A stretch of DNA of 37,285 bases from UBA668 sp046086305 (lineage in GTDB: Bacteria > Actinomycetota > Acidimicrobiia > Acidimicrobiales > Ilumatobacteraceae): assembly GCA_046086305.1 (NCBI GenBank), contig JBJSXI010000105.1:1-37285 (forward strand). The letters run 5' to 3'. The first letter of the stretch is position 1. Each line of letters opens with the position of its first letter. This document shows, one piece after another, positions 30,857 through 37,285 of the stretch. A program made the translations under genes and the position numbers. The notes under the pieces were generated by a model, which was not told the origin of the DNA, did no database searches, and saw only the letters and a list, made by a program, of their open reading frames with translations.

Positions 30857-32644
30857 ATGCAGCGTCTCGTCGGACTCACCGTGGCGGCCGTGTGCTCGAT
30901 CGGTGCCGGCGCCATCCACGCCTCGGCTGCCGGCGCCCACGCCGAGCACATCGGACTGGCCCGACTCTTCGTGGTTGTTGCCGTTGCCCAGCTCGCAGCG
31001 GGTGTCGCTGCACTCACCCGCCCATCACGCGTCGTTGCCGGCATCGTCGCAGCCGTCAATGCCGCCGCCGTCGGCGGCTGGCTGGTGACCCGGACCGCCG
31101 GTGTCTCGTTCATCGACGGACTTTCCGCACGGGAGGCCCCGGGGGTTCCGGACACCGTGTGCGCCGCACTCGGCGCGATTGCCGTTGGCGGTGCCCTCGC
31201 CGCGGTGCTGATCGGCGCGCGCACCGCAGTCACCGGACGCGTCGCCGCACCCGCCGTGCTGGTCGCCGCACTCGCCGTACCGGCGATGTGGACCGGGGCG
31301 TCGGACGTGCACGACCACGGGAGTGGTGAGGTCGCTGCGGCCGACGACCACGCCGACGAGCACGGCGACGACCACGACGCTGCGCATGCCGACGAGGCCG
31401 CTCCCTCATGGCCGCGCCCGTGGGACCCCACCGCTCCCATCGACTTCTCGGGCGTCGACGGGGTCAGCGCTGCACAGCAGCAACGCGCCGAGGAACTCGC
31501 CGCCGCAACACTCGAGCAACTCCCCCGCTGGAGCGACCCGGCAACCGCGATCGCCGACGGCTATGTCAGCATCGGTGATGCCTCGACGGGATCGGAGCAC
31601 TTCCTCAACGCTGCACTCATCGGCGATGAGCACTTCCTCGACCCGCGCTACCCCGAGTCGCTCGTCTACACCGTCGAGGGCGATCGACGAGTGCTCGCCG
31701 GCGCGATGTTCATCGCGAGCGCACGACCGACCGACGATCCGACACTGCTCGACTTCGCCGGCCCGCTGATGACATGGCACAACCACGGCGATCTGTGCTG
31801 GGGACTCATCGACGGTCGACCCGCCGTCGTCGGTACGACCGGTCCCACCGGTACCTGCACCAACGGCGTCAACGCGGGCACCGAGTTCCCGATGGTCCAC
31901 GTCTGGGTCGTGCCCCACCAGTGCGGCGTGTTCGCGGCCCTCGAGGGCGTCGGCATGGGGCAGGCCGCGGTCCCCGAGTCCGAACGCGTCGACCTGTGCC
32001 ACGACGAACACGGCCACGGTCACGACGACGGCGGATCGACGGGGCGACCGTACGACCCGACCCAGCCCATCGACCTCGGCGGCTTCCCCGGGGTCACACC
32101 CGAGCAGCAGGCGGCCGCCGAGAATCTCGTCGCGGTCACGCTCGTGCGCCTCCCGAAGTGGGCCGACTACCGCGTCGCCGAAGCCGCCGGCTTCCGCAGC
32201 ATCGGCGACGGCCTCACCGGTCACGAACACTTCATCAACTGGGCGTGGATCGACGACGACGTCTGGCTCGATCCCGATCGCCCGGAGAGTCTCGTCTACG
32301 AACCACAACCCGACGGATCGCGTCGGCTCGTCAGCGCGATGTTCATGCTCCCGCGCTCGGTCGGCCTCGACGAGGTGCCCGACATCGGTGGGGCGCTGAT
32401 GCAGTGGCACATCCACGACGACCTCTGTTTCACCGATGATCCCGAGGCACCACGCGTGGCATCGGTCACGGAGGTCGGTGGGCCGTGCCCGGCCGGTCTC
32501 GTCAAGTTCCCGCCCGTGGCGATGATCCACGTCTGGATCGTCCCGCATCCGTGCGGTCCCTTCGCCGCCCTCGAGGGCGTCGGCGCCGGACAGGTCCTGA
32601 CGGGTGAGGACAAGCTCTGCGACCACCTCCACGGCTCGGGCTGA
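30857..32644 (+). CDS. Membrane protein with tandem His/Cys-rich domains, unknown function
   Basis: Not recognised. 595 residues. Residues 1-147 form about five transmembrane helices, with His21, His28 and His31 at the end of the first. Residues 150-182 are a His/Asp-rich linker. Residues 188-370 and 398-580 are two copies of one domain, each with EHF (His248/His458), WHxHxDLC (His308, His310, Cys314 / His518, His520, Cys524), a lone Cys (334/544), and HVWxVPHxCGxFAALEGVGxGQ (His348, His354, Cys356 / His558, His564, Cys566). Each copy ends in a Cys/His cluster (LCHDEHGHGH; LCDHLHGSG). Ligand-like residues are conserved while surrounding sequence has drifted, so metal binding, perhaps copper or zinc, outside the membrane is the best guess. 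It appears transcribed alone. Confidence 0.9.
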   Translation: MQRLVGLTVAAVCSIGAGAIHASAAGAHAEHIGLARLFVVVAVAQLAAGVAALTRPSRVVAGIVAAVNAAAVGGWLVTRTAGVSFIDGLSAREAPGVPDTVCAALGAIAVGGALAAVLIGARTAVTGRVAAPAVLVAALAVPAMWTGASDVHDHGSGEVAAADDHADEHGDDHDAAHADEAAPSWPRPWDPTAPIDFSGVDGVSAAQQQRAEELAAATLEQLPRWSDPATAIADGYVSIGDASTGSEHFLNAALIGDEHFLDPRYPESLVYTVEGDRRVLAGAMFIASARPTDDPTLLDFAGPLMTWHNHGDLCWGLIDGRPAVVGTTGPTGTCTNGVNAGTEFPMVHVWVVPHQCGVFAALEGVGMGQAAVPESERVDLCHDEHGHGHDDGGSTGRPYDPTQPIDLGGFPGVTPEQQAAAENLVAVTLVRLPKWADYRVAEAAGFRSIGDGLTGHEHFINWAWIDDDVWLDPDRPESLVYEPQPDGSRRLVSAMFMLPRSVGLDEVPDIGGALMQWHIHDDLCFTDDPEAPRVASVTEVGGPCPAGLVKFPPVAMIHVWIVPHPCGPFAALEGVGAGQVLTGEDKLCDHLHGSG

Positions 32645-32664
32645 CACCGCGCACCGAGAGGTGC

Positions 32665-32670
32665 GATCAT
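32665..32670 (+). promoter_or_regulatory. Weak putative -10 hexamer for the UbiB-nucS-manA operon
   Basis: GATCAT, 6 nt before the ATG at 32677. Only the A and final T of the TANNNT consensus are kept, so this is the weakest of the series. Confidence 0.28.
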
Positions 32671-32676
32671 GCCTTC

Positions 32677-34266
32677 ATGTCCCCCCGCCCCGACTGCTCG
32701 TGGGCCGCGTTCACCGACGACGGCCCCTGGACCCTCGAGCGGAGCGAGATCACCTGGCTCCCGATGGCCGCCGATCTGCGCGCTGCCGCCCATCGGGACG
32801 TCCCGACCCTCACCCGTCACACCCGTCTGCCACCGGGCCGCCGTGTGGCCTCGGTCGTCACGACCCTGCTCGGTGCCGTGGTGCCGTGGGTGTGGCGGTC
32901 GCGCCGGGGCCGATACGTCGACCCGGCTGAACGGCGCCTCGCGATCTCGCGCCGTCTCCGGCTCGCCGCCGAACGTCTGGGGCCCACCTACATCAAGCTT
33001 GGTCAGATCATCTCGAGCGGCGAGGGGCTGTTCCCGGCCGAACTCGTCGGCGAGTTCAAGAAGTGTCGCGACCAGGTGCCTGCCGAGCCGTTCGACGCAG
33101 TGCGAACGGTCGTCGAGGCCGACCTCGGTGCGCGGCTCGAAGATATCTTCGCCGCCTTCGACCCTGAGCCGATCGCGGCGGCGTCGATCGCGCAGGTTCA
33201 TGCGGCGCGATTGATCAGCGGCGAGGAGGTCGTCGTCAAGGTCCAACGGCCACAGGTCGCCGACCTGGTGCGGCGCGATCTCCGGGCGATGTCGTGGCTC
33301 GCCCCGTTCCTCGTCGGCCGGATCCCCGTGTCGGCACTCGCCAATCCCCCGGCGCTCGTCGAGTTGTTCGCCGAGACGATCGTCGAGGAGCTCGACTTCC
33401 GGATGGAAGCGGCGAACATGGTCGACATCGCCAGCATGCTCCACGATCTCGGGAATCAGGGGTACGTCGTGCCGCGCCCCCACCCCCGACTCGTCACCCG
33501 ACGGGTCCTCGTCATGCAGCGTGTGCACGGATTCAACTTCGATGATGTCACCGGCATGAAGGACGCGGGGGTCGACACCCACGAGGTGGTGCGCACGGCG
33601 ATGATCGCCCTCATGGAGGGCGCGATGGTCCACGGCGTGTTCCACGGTGACCTCCACGGTGGGAACCTGCTCGTGCTCGCCGACGGGCGCACGGCACTCC
33701 TCGACTTCGGCATCGTCGGCCGACTCACCGGTGCTCGCCGGCTCGCCTTCTTGCGCCTGATGCTCGCCGCGACGACGAACGACGTCGAGGGCCAGATGGC
33801 TGCGATGCGCGACCTCGGTGCCCTGCCCCACGACACCGATCTTCGTGCCGTCATCCGCGACCTCCGACTCGACCAACCGATCGACCCGACCACCCTCAGC
33901 GGGGAAGAGCTCGTCAAGGAGGTGCAGCGAGTCGTGAAGTCGCTCCTCGGCTACGGCGCCCGCCTGCCCAAGGAGTTGATGCTCTACGTGAAGAATCTCG
34001 TCTTCCTCGACGGGGCGATGGCACGTCTCGCCCCCGACCTCGATCTCCTCGCCGAGATCACCGCCATCTCGATGATGTTCGCCGAGCGCCACGGCGAACG
34101 CCTCGGCCGCGAACTCGGCATCGATCACATGTCGGTCGAGTTGAACATGGACGGCGTGAAGGCCGGACTCGGAGTCGACCGGTCGGTCGATGCACTCACC
34201 TACCGCGAACTACAGGCGCGCCGCGAACTCATCCAACGACGGATGCGCGACCACGTCGGGCGCTGA
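32677..34266 (+). CDS. ABC1/UbiB atypical kinase-like protein
   Basis: Protein-kinase-like ATPase of the UbiB/ADCK family, associated with isoprenoid quinone and lipid metabolism. It has 529 residues. Seen: the family KxGQ region GPTYIKLGQIISS, the Ala-rich nucleotide loop AAASIAQVHAARL, the VVVKVQRP lysine, EELDFRMEAANM, the catalytic FHGDLHGGNLLV (Gly where many relatives have Pro, HPGN), and LLDFGIVGRL. No clear C-terminal transmembrane pair is seen, unlike E. coli UbiB. The ATG at 32677 is chosen because an overlapping ATG 8 nt upstream is in another frame. nucS follows 1 nt after its stop, so the genes are co-expressed. Confidence 0.9.
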   Translation: MSPRPDCSWAAFTDDGPWTLERSEITWLPMAADLRAAAHRDVPTLTRHTRLPPGRRVASVVTTLLGAVVPWVWRSRRGRYVDPAERRLAISRRLRLAAERLGPTYIKLGQIISSGEGLFPAELVGEFKKCRDQVPAEPFDAVRTVVEADLGARLEDIFAAFDPEPIAAASIAQVHAARLISGEEVVVKVQRPQVADLVRRDLRAMSWLAPFLVGRIPVSALANPPALVELFAETIVEELDFRMEAANMVDIASMLHDLGNQGYVVPRPHPRLVTRRVLVMQRVHGFNFDDVTGMKDAGVDTHEVVRTAMIALMEGAMVHGVFHGDLHGGNLLVLADGRTALLDFGIVGRLTGARRLAFLRLMLAATTNDVEGQMAAMRDLGALPHDTDLRAVIRDLRLDQPIDPTTLSGEELVKEVQRVVKSLLGYGARLPKELMLYVKNLVFLDGAMARLAPDLDLLAEITAISMMFAERHGERLGRELGIDHMSVELNMDGVKAGLGVDRSVDALTYRELQARRELIQRRMRDHVGR

Positions 34267-34267
34267 G

Positions 34268-34927
34268 ATGCGGCTCGTCATCGCCCGCTGTTCGGTCGAC
34301 TATGCAGGTCGGCTCGAGGCACGACTCCCCGAGGCGATCCGCCTGCTCATGGTGAAGGCCGATGGCTGCGTGGCGATCCATGCCGACGGCGGTGCGTACA
34401 AACCGCTCAACTGGATGAATGCCCCGAACACGCTCGTCGACCACGGCGATCATTGGGTCGTCTCGAACCCCAAGGGTGAGCGGCTCACCATCCACCTCCA
34501 CGAGATCGTCAGCGATGTCGAGCACGTGTTCGGCGAGGACCCCGGCCTGCAGAAGGACGGGGTCGAGGCACATCTCCAGGAACTGCTCGCCGCCGCCCCC
34601 GAAGCCATCGAGGAGGGGATGATCCTCGTGCGCCGCGAGTATCCGACGGCGATCGGTCCGGTCGACCTGCTCTGTCGCGACGCCGAGGGTGGTGTCGTCG
34701 CCGTCGAGGTGAAGCGTCGCGGCGAGATCGACGGTGTCGAGCAGCTCACCCGCTACATCGAACGACTGCACCTCGACTCGTCACTCGGAACCGTGCGCGG
34801 CGTGTTCGTCGCCCAGGTGGTGAAACCGCAGGCCCGTGTCCTGGCCGAGGCACGCGGGTTCCGTGTCGTCGAGATCGACTACGACGAACTGCGCGGGATG
34901 CGCCCCGACGAACTGCGGTTGTTCTGA
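34268..34927 (+). CDS. nucS: Mismatch-specific endonuclease NucS (EndoMS)
   Basis: Cuts both strands at G-T, G-G and T-T mismatches and supplies non-canonical mismatch repair in actinobacteria lacking MutS/MutL. It has 219 residues. Seen: the N-terminal DNA-binding part MRLVIARCSVDYAGRL...AYKPLNWM and the RecB-like nuclease core GPVDLLCRD...VVAVEVKRRGEIDGVEQL with catalytic Asp133, Glu147 and Lys149. The C-terminal DELRLF resembles the beta-clamp-binding tail of family members. ATG at 34268, 1 nt after the kinase stop. Its stop overlaps the manA start (TGATG). Its presence supports an actinobacterial origin. Confidence 0.96.
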   Translation: MRLVIARCSVDYAGRLEARLPEAIRLLMVKADGCVAIHADGGAYKPLNWMNAPNTLVDHGDHWVVSNPKGERLTIHLHEIVSDVEHVFGEDPGLQKDGVEAHLQELLAAAPEAIEEGMILVRREYPTAIGPVDLLCRDAEGGVVAVEVKRRGEIDGVEQLTRYIERLHLDSSLGTVRGVFVAQVVKPQARVLAEARGFRVVEIDYDELRGMRPDELRLF

Positions 34928-35979
34928 TGGTCCGCCAGGTGATCGGCACTGTCCAGCACTACGCCTGGGGTGATCCGACGGCTCTCCCTGCCCTCTTGGG
35001 CCGACCCTCAGACGGCACCCCGTGGGCCGAGTGGTGGCTCGGGACCCACCCCGGCGCGCCTGCCTCGCTCGCCGACGGGACGCCGCTGCTCGACGCCGCA
35101 GGTGAACTGCCGTACCTGGTCAAGGTGCTCGCCGCCGCCGAACCGCTCTCGCTGCAGACCCATCCGGATCGCGCCACGGCAGCCGCCGGGTTCGCCGATG
35201 AGGAGCATCGTGGTGTTCCCCGCGATGCGGGTGACCGCATCTTCCGCGACCCGTACGCGAAACCCGAGGTGGTCTGCGCGCTCGGCCCCTTCGAGGCGCT
35301 GTGCGGCTTCCGACCGATCGACGACACACTGCAGGTCCTCGCTGACCTTCAACTCACCACGGTGGCCGACCTCCTCGCCACACACGGGCTCGCTGGCACG
35401 GTGGCAACGCTCCTCGAGCGTCGAGTCGACGTGGCACCACTCGTGACGGCGTGCAGTCGGTCGAACCACCCCACGGCCCGTGTGGTCGTCGAGCTCGACC
35501 GGAGATGGCCGGGAGATCCCGCGGCCGTCGTCGCTGCGCTGCTCAACCACCTCGTGCTCGCCCGCGGCGAGGCACTCCATCTCGAACCCGGCAACCTCCA
35601 CGCGTACCTGCGTGGCACAGCGGTCGAGGTGATGGGGCCGAGCGACAACGTCGTCCGAGGCGGCCTGACGTCGAAGCACGTCGATGTCAGCACGCTGCTG
35701 TCGATCGTCGACTTCGAACCGGTCACCGATCCGATCGTGCGTGCCGTCGAGGAGCGGCCGGGCCGCTGGCGGTACCCCACTGCGGGCACTCCCTTCGAAC
35801 TGTGGCGATGGGAGATCGATGCACCCGATCGGCATGTTGCGACCGGTCGCGAAATCCTCGTGTGCACCTCCGGGCGATGTGGCGATCTGTCGGCAGGGAC
35901 GGCCGCCTTCCTCACACCCGGTGAGACCATCGAACTCGACGGTCCGGCGACCATTCACCGGGTGGTCGAGACGATCTAG
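34927..35979 (+). CDS. manA: Mannose-6-phosphate isomerase, class I
   Basis: Zinc enzyme interconverting fructose-6-phosphate and mannose-6-phosphate for glycan and GDP-mannose synthesis. It has 350 residues. Seen: GTVQHYAWGDPTALPALLG, AEWWLGTHPGAPA, LPYLVKVLAAAEPLSLQTHPD with Gln77 and His79, DPYAKPEVVCAL with Glu114, and EPGNLHAYLRGTAVEVMGPSDNVVRGGLTSKHVDV with the zinc His and catalytic Arg. The start ATG shares a base with the nucS stop. The TAG stop falls in a CTAG palindrome whose other strand is the TAG stop of the convergent phosphorylase gene. Confidence 0.96.
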   Translation: MVRQVIGTVQHYAWGDPTALPALLGRPSDGTPWAEWWLGTHPGAPASLADGTPLLDAAGELPYLVKVLAAAEPLSLQTHPDRATAAAGFADEEHRGVPRDAGDRIFRDPYAKPEVVCALGPFEALCGFRPIDDTLQVLADLQLTTVADLLATHGLAGTVATLLERRVDVAPLVTACSRSNHPTARVVVELDRRWPGDPAAVVAALLNHLVLARGEALHLEPGNLHAYLRGTAVEVMGPSDNVVRGGLTSKHVDVSTLLSIVDFEPVTDPIVRAVEERPGRWRYPTAGTPFELWRWEIDAPDRHVATGREILVCTSGRCGDLSAGTAAFLTPGETIELDGPATIHRVVETI

Positions 35980-36737
35980 AGACGGATCACTGCGTCGAGC
36001 GCGAGGTCGAGCAGCCGATCGCGGACACCGTGGTGGAGGTGCCAGTCACGATGGTCCCACTCGGCGGCGCTGACATCGTCGCCCGCATAGAGAAGTTGAC
36101 CGTAGGTGGCGCCTCGGAAGGCGGCACAGGCGAACATCGCCGCAGCCTCCATCTCCACGGCGAGACATCCCTGTGCACGCCGCCGTGCGACACGTGCCGG
36201 AGTCTCCCGGAAGAACGCATCGGTGGTCCACACCAGGCCGCGATCATGCGGAATCCCTGCCTCACCCAAGACGTCATCGATCGCGGTGAGCGCCCGCGGA
36301 TGCGGGACGACCTCGACTCCGGCAGGCGCATAGTGGTAACTCGTCCCCTCGTCACGCACGGCTCCCGTCGGGATGATGACGTGCCCAACATCGAATCCCG
36401 GTCGAACGATGCCCGCACCACCACAGCCGATGAGATGAGTGGCGCCGAGGGAGATCACGATCTCGAGTGTGCTCACCGCTGCCGGCGCACCGACGCCCGG
36501 GCTCACGAGTGCGACCGCCACGCCGCGGTGCTCGATCACGCTGATCGGGTGATCGCCGTGCTCGAACGGCACGTGGTGTATCGGCTCGACGTGCGCCGTC
36601 CTCGTCCGCACGACGTCACCGAACCAACACAGCACCGCATGGCGCGGAAAGTCGAGGCGGGGAGGATGGATGCTCGGGTTGATGACCGCATCCCGAGACG
36701 GATCGAACTCGAGCAGCGGGATGTCGTGGTGCTGCAC
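35976..36737 (-). CDS. Nucleoside phosphorylase family protein (PNP/UDP type)
   Basis: 253 residues, PNP/UDP phosphorylase superfamily; cleaves a nucleoside or deoxynucleoside with phosphate. Seen: VALVSPGVGAPAAVSTLEIVI, the phosphate/base region GATHLIGCGGAGIV, VRDEGTSYHY, and the ribose-binding AVEMEAAAMFACAAFRGATYGQLLY, followed by AGDDVSAAEWDHRDW. Whether it prefers purine or pyrimidine cannot be decided. The GTG at 36737 lies 4 nt beyond the ispG stop, so it is probably co-transcribed with ispG; the frame open further upstream lies inside ispG and was not used. Convergent with manA, sharing the CTAG stop. Confidence 0.88.
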   Translation of the reverse strand: MQHHDIPLLEFDPSRDAVINPSIHPPRLDFPRHAVLCWFGDVVRTRTAHVEPIHHVPFEHGDHPISVIEHRGVAVALVSPGVGAPAAVSTLEIVISLGATHLIGCGGAGIVRPGFDVGHVIIPTGAVRDEGTSYHYAPAGVEVVPHPRALTAIDDVLGEAGIPHDRGLVWTTDAFFRETPARVARRRAQGCLAVEMEAAAMFACAAFRGATYGQLLYAGDDVSAAEWDHRDWHLHHGVRDRLLDLALDAVIRL

Positions 36738-36741
36738 TGCG

Positions 36742-37285
36742 CTACTCGGAGACCGTCCGACGGATCTCGACGATCCGCTCGGTCGACTTGTTCGCGTCGT
36801 CACCCTTCTCGGCGAGCAGGACAGAGCGGTCCTTGGCCGCCTCACGCTCTGCGAGCGCAGTATCGGCTCGAGCAATCGCGGCCTCGGTGCCGTGCTCGTG
36901 GATGAACTCGGCCCACTCGACGAGGGCGTCGACCATGTCCTCCTCACGCACCACGGCCACGTTGCGACCCTTGACGAACAGGTGGCCGCGACGGTTCCCG
37001 GCGGCGATCCCGAGATCGGCTTCACGTGCCTCACCCGGGCCGTTGACGACGCAGCCCATCACCGCCACCTGGAGCGGGATCTCTCGCTCGCCGAACGCCG
37101 CCATGGCCCGTGTCGCGACATCGATCACATCGACCTCGGCTCGCCCGCAGCTGGGGCAGGCGATCAGATCGACGTTCTTTCGCTCGCGCAGACCGAGGGC
37201 CTCGAGCAACTGGCGCCCAGCGCGGGCCTCCTCGACCGGGTCGGCGGTCAGGCTGTAGCGGATGGTGTCGCCGATCCCCTCGAGG
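36742..37285 (-). CDS. ispG: 4-hydroxy-3-methylbut-2-en-1-yl diphosphate synthase, C-terminal part (truncated by window edge)
   Basis: Penultimate enzyme of the MEP isoprenoid pathway, converting MEcPP to HMBPP with a [4Fe-4S] cluster. The last 180 residues are present and the frame is open to the right edge. Seen: EGIGDTIRYSLTADPVEEAR, LRERKNVDLIACPSCGRAEVD with two cluster cysteines, and VMGCVVNGPGEAREADLGIA with the third Cys plus the cluster-adjacent Glu. After the conserved end (VVREEDMVDALVEW) there is an extra charged tail of about 55 residues (EAAIARADTALAEREAAKDRS...VEIRRTVSE), longer than in E. coli GcpE. The nucleoside phosphorylase follows 4 nt after the stop. Confidence 0.96.
   Translation of the reverse strand, partial: LEGIGDTIRYSLTADPVEEARAGRQLLEALGLRERKNVDLIACPSCGRAEVDVIDVATRAMAAFGEREIPLQVAVMGCVVNGPGEAREADLGIAAGNRRGHLFVKGRNVAVVREEDMVDALVEWAEFIHEHGTEAAIARADTALAEREAAKDRSVLLAEKGDDANKSTERIVEIRRTVSE

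Noticed and set aside
32296..34128. 610-codon minus-strand frame
   Set aside because: Antisense to the UbiB-like kinase and the end of the His/Cys-rich gene; no domain.

Overview
The window is a gene-dense chromosomal segment of a high-GC actinobacterium, most likely in or near the class Acidimicrobiia. The evidence is the actinobacterial-type kgd (acyltransferase-E1 fusion), the mismatch endonuclease nucS, an F420-type LLM oxidoreductase, a mycothiol-type PIG-L deacetylase, a UvrD2-like helicase and GTP-type PEP carboxykinase. No insertion sequence, prophage, CRISPR array, tRNA or rRNA is visible. Almost everything is coding, and no gap between genes exceeds about 75 bases.

Layout: (1) Bases 1-6356, minus strand: the conserved information/lipid cluster rsmD-coaD-coiled-coil protein-DUF177-rpmF-plsX-acpP-rnc-mutM-smc, with smc running off the left edge. 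(2) 6375-10335: a small zinc-ribbon gene (+) convergent with the coupled pair fakA-recG (-). (3) 10408-12664 (+): rpmB, a degenerate cold-shock-like gene and pckG. (4) 12671-17189 (-): alpha/beta hydrolase, alpha-methylacyl-CoA racemase, PIG-L deacetylase and histidine phosphatase, joined by stop/start overlaps, followed by a lipoprotein and a four-helix membrane protein. (5) 17213-19134 (+): LLM oxidoreductase coupled to galK, then a PH-domain membrane protein (-). (6) 19639-22222: UvrD2-like helicase (+) convergent with xth (-). (7) 22241-26809 (-): an NYN nuclease/S1-like/lysine-tail protein and kgd. (8) 26885-30847: a cupredoxin lipoprotein (+), a Urate_ox_N-type membrane protein (-), then ettA, a small membrane protein and cysQ (+). 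(9) 30857-32644 (+): a membrane protein with two copies of a His/Cys-rich domain I do not recognise. (10) 32677-37285: UbiB/ABC1 kinase, nucS and manA (+), a nucleoside phosphorylase (-) and the 3' part of ispG (-).

Three things stand out. First, the tandem His/Cys-rich membrane protein at 30857 is the best candidate for an undescribed system. Second, most genes that are not internal to an operon carry a TANNNT-like hexamer whose last base lies only 6-9 nt before the start codon. This implies leaderless or nearly leaderless mRNAs; several of these promoters overlap back to back, and one shares the preceding gene's stop codon. Third, every convergent gene pair has touching or overlapping 3' ends, leaving no room for intrinsic terminators. 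All functional names come from reading motifs in the translations; no database search was run.
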